Assembly (NCBI GenBank): GCA_034189755.1
Contig: JAXIHJ010000082.1
Location: forward strand, 1-40,105
Length of the DNA stretch: 40,105 nt
Direction of reading: 5' to 3'
Origin: JAXIHJ01 sp034189755
GTDB lineage: Bacteria; Planctomycetota; Phycisphaerae; SM23-33
The position numbers and the translations under genes are program-made. Shown piece by piece: positions 1-6,984 of this stretch. Below the pieces are notes generated by a model that made no database searches, was not told the DNA's origin, and saw only the letters and a list, made by a program, of their open reading frames with translations. Numbering within the stretch: position 1 is the first letter of the stretch; the number at the start of each line of letters is the position of its first letter.

Positions 1-1
1 A

Positions 2-247
2 CGGAACGCTTTTGCAGGCAACGGGTTAGCGAACCACTGCTCAAAAACCCCAATGTTTGAAAAATTTCAAAAAGGCGGTTTTTGGAACCCCAAAAATAGC
101 TAAGTGTTTTGTGCTGTGCGGTTTACGCAAAAAACGGTTTGGGCGCAATTGGGCGCAACTGGGCGCAACTGGGCGCAATTGGGCGCAATTGGGCGCAACT
201 GGGCGCAATTGGGCGCAATTGGGCGCAATCGGGTGGAATTGGGCGCG
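2..247 (+). repeat. Dispersed 3'-end element, left copy (flank plus 10-bp array)
   Basis: Positions 141-247 are a tandem array of a 10-bp unit, consensus GGGCGCAAYT: nine clean units, one variant (GGGTGGAATT, 231-240) and a partial GGGCGCG. Positions 2-140 are an AT-rich flank. The whole element recurs inverted at 39436-39671. Shared blocks include CTCAAAAACCCCAATGTTT (40-58), AGCTAAGTGTTT (98-109), TTACGCAAAAAAC (123-135) and the terminal variant unit. The array starts 31 bp beyond the rdgB stop codon, so leftward transcription reads the array first and then the flank. Regular GGG runs with 7-nt spacers fit the G-quadruplex consensus, and AATT recurs once per helical turn. Confidence 0.93.
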
Positions 248-278
248 GCCAATCAGCTACGCATAAGCGTTGATTCGC

Positions 279-917
279 CTAATCGTTTTCCGCCAACATG
301 CTGCGGAGCAGGGCGGCGAACTGGCGGACGGCCTGGCCGCGATGGCTGACTGCGTTTTTCTTTTCCGGTGCGAGTTGTGCGGTTGTACAGCCAAGTGTGG
401 GCACGAAGAACAGCGGGTCGTATCCGAATCCGTTCTCGCCGCGCGGCGCATGGGCGATTCGCCCTTCGATGGCGCCGGATGTTTCGATGATGACTTGTTT
501 GCCGTCGGCCAGTGCGAGATGGCAGACGAATCTGGCGGTGCGTTTTTCATCCGGCACGCCGGCCAGGTCGGCCAGCAGGCGAGCGTTATTTGCATGGTCG
601 ATTGTTTTTCGATCTGCGTCGGGCTTGCAGTCGTTAGCGGCGTAGCGTGCGCTTCTTACGCCGGGTTCGCCGTTCAAAGCGTCCACCTCCAGGCCGGAAT
701 CATCCGCCAGGCACCATTCGCCCGTGGCGCGGGCGTAGTAGGTGGCCTTGTCGCGGGCGTTTTCGGCGAAGGTTGCGGCGGTCTCGTCCGGGGCGGCGAT
801 GTCGCCGAATGACTCCAGGCCGACCATCTCCACCGGCAGCTCACCCAGCGTATGTATGATCTCACGAAGCTTACCGCGGTTGCGGCTGGCTAGTACGATC
901 GAGCGAATCCGTGTCAT
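279..917 (-). CDS. rdgB: RdgB/HAM1-type non-canonical purine NTP pyrophosphatase
   Basis: The family hydrolyses dITP, XTP and ITP to monophosphates, keeping deaminated purines out of DNA and RNA; it acts in the cytoplasm. The protein (212 aa) shows the family signatures in order: SRNRGK near the N-terminus (nucleotide binding), DDSGLEVDAL followed by GEPGVRSARYA, GFGYDPLFFVP, and SHRGQA near the C-terminus. The ATG at 917 is chosen because it places the first beta strand (IVLASRNRGK) at the usual distance from the start; an in-frame ATG at 953 would add 12 basic residues. It overlaps the 3' end of the upstream lipoprotein gene by 47 bp, suggesting translational coupling. It is the last gene of the arg operon, and the left decamer array follows its stop codon. 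Confidence 0.95.
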   Translation of the reverse strand: MTRIRSIVLASRNRGKLREIIHTLGELPVEMVGLESFGDIAAPDETAATFAENARDKATYYARATGEWCLADDSGLEVDALNGEPGVRSARYAANDCKPDADRKTIDHANNARLLADLAGVPDEKRTARFVCHLALADGKQVIIETSGAIEGRIAHAPRGENGFGYDPLFFVPTLGCTTAQLAPEKKNAVSHRGQAVRQFAALLRSMLAEND

Positions 918-1692
918 TCTGCTTTTTCTTTTTGGGTATGTGCACCGGTTCACTTTTGGCGAAGACGCGTTCGGCCTCGCCCTGCTTGTTGATAATCGTT
1001 ACCGTTATCTTTCGGCCGTTGACCGCCAGGAATGGATAACGCCGCTTGACGGCCTCAATTCGCGGGTCATGAATTACAGGCTTAACTCTCGACCCTTCCT
1101 TGACCATCTGAACGGCCGAGTCGGGAAACGACCCGACCGTTACCGTTGACTGCGACGGGCCGTGATTGTAGTACGCCTCTTCGCCCTTGTCCCTAAGCTG
1201 CCTGCAGTACATTACGGCGAATCGTTTTCTGCCGTAATAATCCGCCTTAGGCTCGTCGTAGAACGTGGCGACGACGACGGTATACGCGCCGTCGGCGTTT
1301 TGGAGGTTCCATTCCGGCGGACCGATGTCGGAGCCGGGCAGCGGCACGACTATCGCCTTCTTGAACGGGCCGATCCCCGCCGGCGTGACCCAGTTTTTCG
1401 CCTTTTTCAGATTGCCCCGGCTGGCCTTGTGGCTTCTGTATTTGCCCCAGTACAGCTCGCTCCGCCCGTCGCCGTGGACGATAAACAGGTCTTTCCATTT
1501 CGCCAGTTGTTCCGTGGACTGCTTGTAGTACTTGGCCTGGCTGATGTGGGACGGACCTGAAAAGGTATGCAGCAGTATGGTGTAATCGGACTGGCCTGCC
1601 GGAGGCTTGTTTGCCAGGTTGCAGCCGGCCAGCACCGCCGCAAACGACGCCGCCAGACCGAGCCAACAGTTGCAGGTTCGTAATCGGTTCAT
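871..1692 (-). CDS. Putative lipoprotein with two SPOR-like segments
   Basis: The protein (273 aa) is not a family I can name. It begins with a basic n-region, a hydrophobic stretch and a lipobox LAGC (Cys24), so it is probably an envelope lipoprotein. Two segments, about residues 36-110 and 136-205, each start with a beta-strand-like YTILLHTF or YTVVVATF. In the second, a helix with LRDKGEEAYY leads to VTVGSFPDSAVQM. This strand-helix-strand pattern resembles SPOR domains, which bind denuded peptidoglycan, but the match is by eye and only moderate. The C-terminus is Lys/Arg-rich and polar. It lies 55 bp downstream of argF in the same direction, so it is probably co-transcribed despite an unrelated role. 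Confidence 0.75.
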   Translation of the reverse strand: MNRLRTCNCWLGLAASFAAVLAGCNLANKPPAGQSDYTILLHTFSGPSHISQAKYYKQSTEQLAKWKDLFIVHGDGRSELYWGKYRSHKASRGNLKKAKNWVTPAGIGPFKKAIVVPLPGSDIGPPEWNLQNADGAYTVVVATFYDEPKADYYGRKRFAVMYCRQLRDKGEEAYYNHGPSQSTVTVGSFPDSAVQMVKEGSRVKPVIHDPRIEAVKRRYPFLAVNGRKITVTIINKQGEAERVFAKSEPVHIPKKKKQNDTDSLDRTSQPQPR

Positions 1693-1747
1693 CGCGTCGT
1701 CTCCTGCGAATCGTCAGCCGTCATCCTGTTTACGGAAGACCGAAAGT

Positions 1748-2665
1748 TTATTCGATTCCGCCCTTGCCGATAAGCACGTTCAACAGCGTCCGCTGGAAAT
1801 GCAGGCGGTTCTCCGCCTCGGCGAAAATCGTACCACTGTGTGCCTCGAAGACGTCGTCCGTAATTTCCAAACCTCGTTTGGCGGGCAGGCAATGCAGGAC
1901 AATCACGCCGTCCGGCGCAGCGGCCAGAAGATCGGCGTTTACCTGGAAGCCCTTGAAGTGCTCGGCTCGCTGGTCTTTTTCGGCCTCCTGGCCCATGGAG
2001 ACCCAGGTATCGGTGTAAATGGCGTCGGCCTCGGCTACGGCTGCGCGTGGGTCGTGTATTATCCGGAAAAACTCTTCCGGCAGCGCGCCGACGAATTCGT
2101 CTTGCAGTTCGTAGCCTTCGGGTGAGGCGAGGATGAATTTCACCTTCAGTTTTGCGCAGGCGGCGGCCAGGCTCAGGGCGACGTTGTTGCCGTCGCCGAT
2201 AAACAGCATCGTCCGCCCGGCGAGCTTGCCTGACTCTTGCTGCACCGTCATCAGGTCGGCCATGGCCTGGCAGGGATGAGAATAATCCGTCAGGCCGTTG
2301 ATCACCGGCACCGGGGCGAAGGTGCCGAGCTGCTCGACATACTCGTGGTTGAATGTGCGGGCCATAATGGCGTTACACATTCGCCCGAGCACGCGGGCGA
2401 TGTCCTGGACCGCTTCCCGGCTGCCCAGCCCTATGTCCGCCTGCGACAGATAAACGGCATGCCCGCCGAGATGCGTCATGGCCGTCTCGAAACTCACTCG
2501 CGTCCGCAGCGACGGTTTCTCGAAGATCATCGCCAGCGTTTTGTTCCTCAGCGTTGCCGGCAGCTTACCGGCCTTGAACGCCGCCTTCTCGGCAATCGCA
2601 AGGTCAAGCAGCTTGTTCAGTTGCTCGCCTGTGAAATCCTTGATGTTAATGAAGTCCTTTATCAT
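1748..2665 (-). CDS. argF: Ornithine carbamoyltransferase
   Basis: It catalyses carbamoyl phosphate plus ornithine to citrulline, a late step of arginine synthesis, in the cytoplasm as a trimer. At 305 aa it has the usual family length. The carbamoyl-phosphate loop reads SLRTR (residues 52-56) in place of the commoner STRTR, a known family variant. HPCQ is at residues 130-133 and the ornithine-side HCLPA motif near residue 258. The Rossmann-like second domain carries MLFIGDGNNVALSL. It starts 12 bp after argB in an operon that also holds argH, so three of the late arginine genes are grouped here. No ArgR box was recognised. Confidence 0.97.
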   Translation of the reverse strand: MIKDFINIKDFTGEQLNKLLDLAIAEKAAFKAGKLPATLRNKTLAMIFEKPSLRTRVSFETAMTHLGGHAVYLSQADIGLGSREAVQDIARVLGRMCNAIMARTFNHEYVEQLGTFAPVPVINGLTDYSHPCQAMADLMTVQQESGKLAGRTMLFIGDGNNVALSLAAACAKLKVKFILASPEGYELQDEFVGALPEEFFRIIHDPRAAVAEADAIYTDTWVSMGQEAEKDQRAEHFKGFQVNADLLAAAPDGVIVLHCLPAKRGLEITDDVFEAHSGTIFAEAENRLHFQRTLLNVLIGKGGIE

Positions 2666-2677
2666 TTTTTCTGACGC

Positions 2678-3586
2678 CTATTTCTGTATCAGCGTTCCCA
2701 CGCCGCGGTCTGAGAAGATTTCCAATAGCAGAGAGTGTGCCAGCCGCCCGTCGATTACATGCGTCCTGGCCACGCCGCCGTCCAGCGCTCGCAGACAAGC
2801 TTCGACCTTCGGCAACATGCCGCCTGAGATAGTACCGTCGGCGATCAGCTTTTGTATCTCCGCCTCGCTAATCTGGCGGATCATGCTTTCGGGGTCGTCG
2901 GGTTTTCGCCGGATGCCGTGCGTGTCGGAAACGACAACGAGCTTCTCCGCCTTCAGTGCCGCAGCCACCTCGCCGGCGGCGGTGTCGGCGTTGCAGTTGA
3001 GCTTGGCGCCGGTGCGGTCCTTGGCCAGCGGCGCGATGACAGGTATCGCGCCGTCCCGGCAGGGTAACTCTATCAGCTTGACGTTGACGTTCGTAACGTA
3101 ACCGACGGAGCCGAGGTCTATCTTTCGAGCATCCTGTTCGAGGAAGAGCTTCTCGCCGAACAGCACGCAACTGCCGAGCGTATGCAGTTCCATCACGCTG
3201 GCGCCCAGGGACTCGAGGGTCGTGGTGATGTGGCGGTTGATCTCGTTGCACAGCACGTGCTCGACGACGTTCAGCGTTCGCTGGTCGGTGTAGCGCCGGC
3301 CCTGGACAAACTGCACCTGAAGCCCGCTGGCTTCCATGGCGTTGGAGATGGCCTTGCCGCCGCCGTGAACGATGACGGGTCTCATGCCAACCGTGCTCAT
3401 AAACACGATGTCCGTCAGCAGGTCCGTCAAGGCGCGCTCGTTGTCCATGACGGCCCCGCCCGCCTTGACGACGACCGTCTTGCCGCGGAAACGCTGGATG
3501 TAGCTTATCGCTTCAATCAGCGTATTGGCCTTGGCGATTGCCTCTTCCACAGGCTTCTCCTGAACTGGAATCAAGAAGGCTACCAT
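2678..3586 (-). CDS. argB: Acetylglutamate kinase
   Basis: It phosphorylates N-acetylglutamate with ATP, the second step of arginine synthesis and often the arginine-sensitive one. The protein (302 aa) has the amino-acid kinase fold signatures: VVVKAGGAVM with Lys41, the glycine loop VHGGGK (residues 73-78), the substrate segment NCNADTAAGEVAAAL, and SGGMLPKVEACLRAL near the C-terminus. The N-terminal extension (KPVEEAIAKANTLIEAISYI) is of the kind that forms the hexamerising helix in arginine-inhibited enzymes, so feedback inhibition is plausible but inferred. It lies 16 bp after tsaE and 12 bp before argF. Confidence 0.97.
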   Translation of the reverse strand: MVAFLIPVQEKPVEEAIAKANTLIEAISYIQRFRGKTVVVKAGGAVMDNERALTDLLTDIVFMSTVGMRPVIVHGGGKAISNAMEASGLQVQFVQGRRYTDQRTLNVVEHVLCNEINRHITTTLESLGASVMELHTLGSCVLFGEKLFLEQDARKIDLGSVGYVTNVNVKLIELPCRDGAIPVIAPLAKDRTGAKLNCNADTAAGEVAAALKAEKLVVVSDTHGIRRKPDDPESMIRQISEAEIQKLIADGTISGGMLPKVEACLRALDGGVARTHVIDGRLAHSLLLEIFSDRGVGTLIQK

Positions 3587-3602
3587 GCAGGCGGCGGACT
3601 TG

Positions 3603-4046
3603 TCAATCGGCGATACGCCGCAACAGGAACCGCCGACTGTTCCGGCCTGTGATTTCGATTTGAATTTGCCATAGCGGCCTGGGCAGGGCCTTTTCGGCTC
3701 GGTCGGCCCATTCGATCAACGCCACGCCGTCGGCAAGCATTTCTTCCAGGCCCAACGCGCCAAGTTCCGCCTCGGGGTCTGCTGTTCTATACAAATCGAC
3801 GTGGTAGACGGTCAGGCTGGCGGCATATTCTCGAACAAGCACGAACGTCGGGCTGGCGACCAGGCGTTCGTCGGCCAGTCCAAGCCCGGCTGCGATGCCT
3901 CGGACCAGGACGGTCTTGCCCGCCCCCAGCTCGCCCACCATCGCGACGCAGTCGCCGCGGCTCAGCCGGCCGGCGAGTCGACGGCCCAGCGCGACAGTGC
4001 CGCGAACGCTCTTTGTCTCAAACGTTTCCATCTTATCGAAAGCCAA
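3603..4046 (-). CDS. tsaE: tRNA t6A biosynthesis ATPase TsaE
   Basis: TsaE is the small P-loop ATPase that drives the TsaD-TsaB complex when it adds threonylcarbamoyl to A37 of ANN-decoding tRNAs. The protein (147 aa, typical size) has the Walker A motif GELGAGKT (residues 38-45), the family block SPTFVLVREY, HVDLYR, and the Walker B-like LIEWADRAE. The first ATG (4046) is used; a second in-frame ATG at 4031 is also possible. It starts 9 bp after the thiL stop. TsaB and TsaD are not in the window. Confidence 0.95.
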   Translation of the reverse strand: MAFDKMETFETKSVRGTVALGRRLAGRLSRGDCVAMVGELGAGKTVLVRGIAAGLGLADERLVASPTFVLVREYAASLTVYHVDLYRTADPEAELGALGLEEMLADGVALIEWADRAEKALPRPLWQIQIEITGRNSRRFLLRRIAD

Positions 4047-4055
4047 CGGGAAACC

Positions 4056-4949
4056 TTACGTTTGATGTTCCCAGCCCTCCGGCACCAGTTTTTCATCCGT
4101 ACCGTCAGGCAGAACCAGGACGAGCGACTGCCTTTGTGTTATCGTCCCGACTCGCGTTACCTTGACGGTAAGAGGGTTATACTTGCAGAGCCGCTTAGCC
4201 TGGTCAGCCGGAAGTGTAAACAGCAGTTCGTAATCTTCACCGTCTGCGAATGCGGCTTCTAGCGCCACGTTCGGATGAATCGGCACGTCGGCGGCGATGA
4301 TTTTAGCCCCTGCGCCGGAGGCCTTGCATATATGGTTAAGGTCCTTCGCCAGGCCGTCGGAAATGTCGATCATGGCGTGCAGGTCGTAGTTTTTCGCCAG
4401 CGTGCGGGCCTCGGCGATTCGCGGCGTGAAGTTCAGGTCTCTGCCGGACCGCCAGGCCCCGCCGAGCGAGCCGGTCAGACAAATCGCATCGCCGAGCTTC
4501 GCCCCGCTTCGCAGAACGGGTTCGATGTCGCCGTCTCTGGCGAACACCGTTGCACTGACAGCGAGCGGGCCGGCCCAGGCCGCGACGTCACCGCCGACCA
4601 GAGGACAGCCGAACTCGTCGCCGATGCGGCGCAGACCCTTGTAAATCGCCTCGGCGTCGCTGCGTGTCAAACCCTTCGACAGAGAAACCGAAGCCACCGC
4701 GCCGAACGGCACGGCAGCCATCGCCGCGACGTCCGAGAGGTTGCGTGCCATCGCCTTTCGGCCGGCGGCTTCCGCGCCGTGGGTGGCGAGGTTGAAATGC
4801 ACTCCGTCGAGCACCTGGTCGGTCGTTACCAGCAGCTTATCCGAGCCGCAGAGAACCACGGCACAGTCGTCGCCCGGTCCTACCAGCACAGTCGACGGAT
4901 CGAACCCGCCCTGCCGGCAAACCCAGTCGATGAAATCCGATTCGAGCAT
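4056..4949 (-). CDS. thiL: Thiamine-monophosphate kinase
   Basis: It phosphorylates thiamine monophosphate to the cofactor thiamine diphosphate using ATP. The protein (297 aa) belongs to the PurM/ThiL fold and shows VGPGDDCAVV (metal and nucleotide), DQVLDGVHF, ARNLSDVAAMAA, LVGGDVA, GDAICLTGSLGGA and MIDISDGLAKDL, with GEDYELLFT in the C-terminal half. All the acidic metal ligands typical of the family appear to be present. Its start lies 2 bp after the argH stop codon, a spacing typical of translational coupling. It is the only thiamine gene here. Confidence 0.96.
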   Translation of the reverse strand: MLESDFIDWVCRQGGFDPSTVLVGPGDDCAVVLCGSDKLLVTTDQVLDGVHFNLATHGAEAAGRKAMARNLSDVAAMAAVPFGAVASVSLSKGLTRSDAEAIYKGLRRIGDEFGCPLVGGDVAAWAGPLAVSATVFARDGDIEPVLRSGAKLGDAICLTGSLGGAWRSGRDLNFTPRIAEARTLAKNYDLHAMIDISDGLAKDLNHICKASGAGAKIIAADVPIHPNVALEAAFADGEDYELLFTLPADQAKRLCKYNPLTVKVTRVGTITQRQSLVLVLPDGTDEKLVPEGWEHQT

Positions 4950-4951
4950 GG

Positions 4952-6364
4952 CTAAGTGAGTTTTCGCCGCCAGAAGGCCAATTGCTTGCGGAGTTGTTTT
5001 TTGCCGCCGGCGCCGTCTGTGGCGTATCGCTTCACGACGTTTACCGGGCCGAGATGGTTGTAGACGTCCTTGTCGATTTTGCCCGCGGCGGCCCGGAGCG
5101 TCTTCAGCGGCAGCTCGGCGAGTGTTTTGCCTTCGCGCTCGGCCCGGCTAACGAGCTTGGCGATAATCCCATGTGCGGTGCGGAACGGCACGCCCTTGGT
5201 GACGAGGTATTCCGCCAGCGCCGTCGCATCAAGGAAGCCGGCGTCCAGATCGGCTGCGATGCGCTCGGTGTTGAACTTTGTCGTGGCTGCAATCTTCGCC
5301 GCGACCGTCAGTGATTGTTGCATTGCATCGACGGCTGCCAAGGCGAATCGCTTGTCGTCCTGCATGTCGCGGTTGTAAGCCAGCGGCAGGCCCTTCAGCA
5401 GTGTAAGCAGGCCGACCAGTTGTGCAATCGCGCCGGCCGACTTGCCGCGGACAAGTTCCAGCGTGTCGGCGTTTTTCTTCTGCGGCATCATCGAGCTTCC
5501 CGTGCAGTAGGCCTCGTGCAGTTCGAGCATGCCGAACTCAGTCGTCGAGTAGATAATCCAGTCTTCGGCCCAGCGTGACAGGTGCACCGCCAGCATCGCG
5601 CAGTCGAAGCACAGCTCGGCCAGGAAATCCCGGTCGGAGGTTGCGTCGATGCTGTTTCGGCTGAACTTCTCGAAGCCCAAAAGCTCGGCGGTTCGCGTGC
5701 GGTCCAGCGGCAGTGAGCTGCCGGCTACGGCCCCAGCGCCCAGCGGGCAGACGTTGATCCGCCGCCGCGCATCGGCCAGGCGCTCGGCGTCGCGCTGTAG
5801 CATTTCGACGTAGGCCAGCACCGCATGGCCGGCCAGAACGGGCTGGGCGCGCTGAAGGTGCGTGTAGGCCGGAACGATCAGATCGCCATATTTTTCCGCC
5901 AGGCCGGTCAGCGCCCGCTGCAAAGCGGCGATGCCGTCGCGCAGGTTATCGACCGCGTCGCGCGCCCAGAGTCGCAGGTCCAGTGCGACCTGGTCGTTTC
6001 GGCTTCGGCCGGTGTGCAGCTTGGCCCCGGCGGCGCCCACACGGTCGATCAGGGCCTTCTCGATTACCATGTGGATGTCTTCCAGCTCGACGGGCATCTC
6101 CAGCCGGCCGGCCTCGATTGCAGCGGCGACGGCCAGAAGGCCCTTTTTAATTCGGCCGAAATCCGACCGCGTAACAATGCCGACCTCGCTCAGCATCTGC
6201 GCGTGCGCGATCGAGCCGACGATGTCGTACCGCCACAGTGCCTCATCAACGTCGAGGCTGGCGAGAAACTTTGCCGTCGCCTCGTCGGCGTCGGCTTTCA
6301 GGCGACCGTGCCAGGATTTTTTCAACCGTTTCGCCTGCTTCGGTTTCGCTTTTTTACCGGCCAT
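4952..6364 (-). CDS. argH: Argininosuccinate lyase
   Basis: It cleaves argininosuccinate to arginine and fumarate, the last step of arginine synthesis, as a cytoplasmic homotetramer. The 470-aa protein has the fumarase/aspartase superfamily signature GSSMMPQKKNADTLELV around residue 287, the upstream GRSRNDQVALDLRLW block and the THLQRAQPVLAGH segment. The frame stays open to 6523, but the start at 6364 is preferred: GAAGGAGA sits 6 bases upstream, a promoter lies behind it, and the extra residues resemble nothing in the family. The N-terminus is Lys-rich (MAGKKAKPKQAKRLKK), longer than in most homologues. It is the first gene of the operon. Confidence 0.96.
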   Translation of the reverse strand: MAGKKAKPKQAKRLKKSWHGRLKADADEATAKFLASLDVDEALWRYDIVGSIAHAQMLSEVGIVTRSDFGRIKKGLLAVAAAIEAGRLEMPVELEDIHMVIEKALIDRVGAAGAKLHTGRSRNDQVALDLRLWARDAVDNLRDGIAALQRALTGLAEKYGDLIVPAYTHLQRAQPVLAGHAVLAYVEMLQRDAERLADARRRINVCPLGAGAVAGSSLPLDRTRTAELLGFEKFSRNSIDATSDRDFLAELCFDCAMLAVHLSRWAEDWIIYSTTEFGMLELHEAYCTGSSMMPQKKNADTLELVRGKSAGAIAQLVGLLTLLKGLPLAYNRDMQDDKRFALAAVDAMQQSLTVAAKIAATTKFNTERIAADLDAGFLDATALAEYLVTKGVPFRTAHGIIAKLVSRAEREGKTLAELPLKTLRAAAGKIDKDVYNHLGPVNVVKRYATDGAGGKKQLRKQLAFWRRKLT

Positions 6365-6370
6365 GATGAA

Positions 6371-6378
6371 TCTCCTTC
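6371..6378 (-). promoter_or_regulatory. Ribosome binding site of argH
   Basis: The minus strand reads GAAGGAGA six bases before the ATG at 6364. It is a near-perfect Shine-Dalgarno sequence and fixes the argH start against the longer open frame. Confidence 0.8.
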
Positions 6379-6386
6379 GCAGCGCG

Positions 6387-6415
6387 ATGGTAGAGGCCCA
6401 CACCACGTCTGTCAA
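6387..6415 (-). promoter_or_regulatory. Promoter of the argH-thiL-tsaE-argB-argF operon
   Basis: On the minus strand TTGACA (6415-6410) is followed after exactly 17 bases by TACCAT (6392-6387). The -35 is perfect and the -10 matches 4 of 6. It ends 22 bases before the argH start, leaving room for a short leader with the Shine-Dalgarno sequence. Confidence 0.65.
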
Positions 6416-6464
6416 CGGCGCAACACGTACATTGACGATGGGGTGGTGGTCTACGATGAGTTCG

Positions 6465-6617
6465 ATGCCTTCCGGTTCGACCTCTAAAACACGCGGGACC
6501 TTCGTCGCCGAGATAATCGCCAACGAGCGTCTTTGCGACGAGCATTTTCTCCTACGGCTTCGCGTTGCCGCGACCGGGCGCGGGCCGACTGATTTTCCGC
6601 TTGGCGTACCAAAATAG
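6465..6617 (+). pseudogene. Duplicated 5' fragment of pyrK (50-codon ORF)
   Basis: An ATG at 6465 opens a 50-codon frame whose first 28 residues match the start of pyrK at 6985 at 25 positions. Bases 6486-6548 are identical to 7006-7068. After CDEHF the two diverge within a few codons, although CCTACGGCTTCGCG (6551-6564) still matches CCTGCGGCTTCGCG (7071-7084), and this copy stops at 6617. A TTGACG (6432-6437) upstream mirrors the TTGACG of the pyrK promoter. It is best read as the former pyrK 5' end, cut off from the rest of the gene; the 50-aa product would lack both FAD and iron-sulfur motifs. Its 3' part overlaps the small membrane gene on the other strand. Confidence 0.8.
6486..6548 (+). 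repeat. 63-bp direct repeat, first copy (pyrK 5' end)
   Basis: This segment is identical to 7006-7068. Extended to 84 bp (6481-6564 against 7001-7084) five bases differ. The two copies lie 520 bp apart. Confidence 0.97.
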
Positions 6618-6878
6618 TTGCACAGCCATGATGACTATGCAAACGCCCTTCCACACCAGCAGCCACCACGGCCGCCACCACATACCGGTGTGCACTTCCA
6701 CAAAGTCCGAGCACCCAAAAGCGGCGAAGTTGGCTGTGGCGATATATTTGGTCCGGTGCCGCCCCGGCCACAAGCAGGAGACAAGAAAGCAGGCGGCAAT
6801 GCCGAGCCAGAAAATGCCTTCGACGAGATTTGCGGTCTGCGTGAAGCTGTCTAGCGAAGAGGCAAGCATTGCTACCAT
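6552..6878 (-). CDS. Small membrane protein of unknown function
   Basis: A 108-aa frame starting at MVAMLASS. It has two clear hydrophobic segments, about residues 18-38 (VEGIFWLGIAACFLVSCLW) and 68-92, the second Trp-rich (WWRPWWLLVWKGVCIVIM), separated by TKYIATANFAAFGCSDFVEVHTG. The tail is basic. I do not recognise the family. The composition is that of a real inner-membrane protein rather than a shadow frame, and no plausible gene opposes it. The start is uncertain: no good Shine-Dalgarno precedes 6878, and in-frame starts exist at 6962 (136 aa) and 7043. It lies wholly between the two pyrK 5' copies, so it probably arrived with the rearrangement. Confidence 0.65.
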   Translation of the reverse strand: MVAMLASSLDSFTQTANLVEGIFWLGIAACFLVSCLWPGRHRTKYIATANFAAFGCSDFVEVHTGMWWRPWWLLVWKGVCIVIMAVQLFWYAKRKISRPAPGRGNAKP

Positions 6879-6947
6879 GTTATTGCCAAATACCGAACCA
6901 GCCAAGGACTTCAACAGAAAGACGCATGGAAGCCGTTGCCGATTCCG

Positions 6948-6976
6948 TTGACGGGTGGGCATGCTCGCTCTAGGAT
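6948..6976 (+). promoter_or_regulatory. Promoter of pyrK
   Basis: TTGACG (6948-6953), 17 bases, TAGGAT (6971-6976). The -35 matches 5 of 6 and the -10 matches 4 of 6. Transcription would begin within a few bases of the ATG at 6985, so the message may be leaderless or nearly so. Confidence 0.5.
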
Positions 6977-6984
6977 GTTTTTTA

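Noticed and set aside
141..247. Decamer array as a CRISPR
   Set aside because: Units are 10 bases without unique spacers, and no cas gene is present.
57..349. Open frames of 69 and 81 aa through the left decamer array (RNWAQLGA repeats), with similar frames at 39300-39569
   Set aside because: The 10-base unit simply lacks stop codons, and the same repeat reads open in several frames on both copies. There is no ribosome site and no conserved start.
5825..6487. 220-aa plus-strand frame opposite argH
   Set aside because: It is a shadow of argH. Only its last codons lie outside argH and they overlap the operon promoter.
6365..6523. N-terminal extension of argH by 53 residues
   Set aside because: A strong ribosome site and promoter lie inside it, and its first residues are only the antisense of the duplicated pyrK start, as shown by the same MAIISATKVPRV at 7043.
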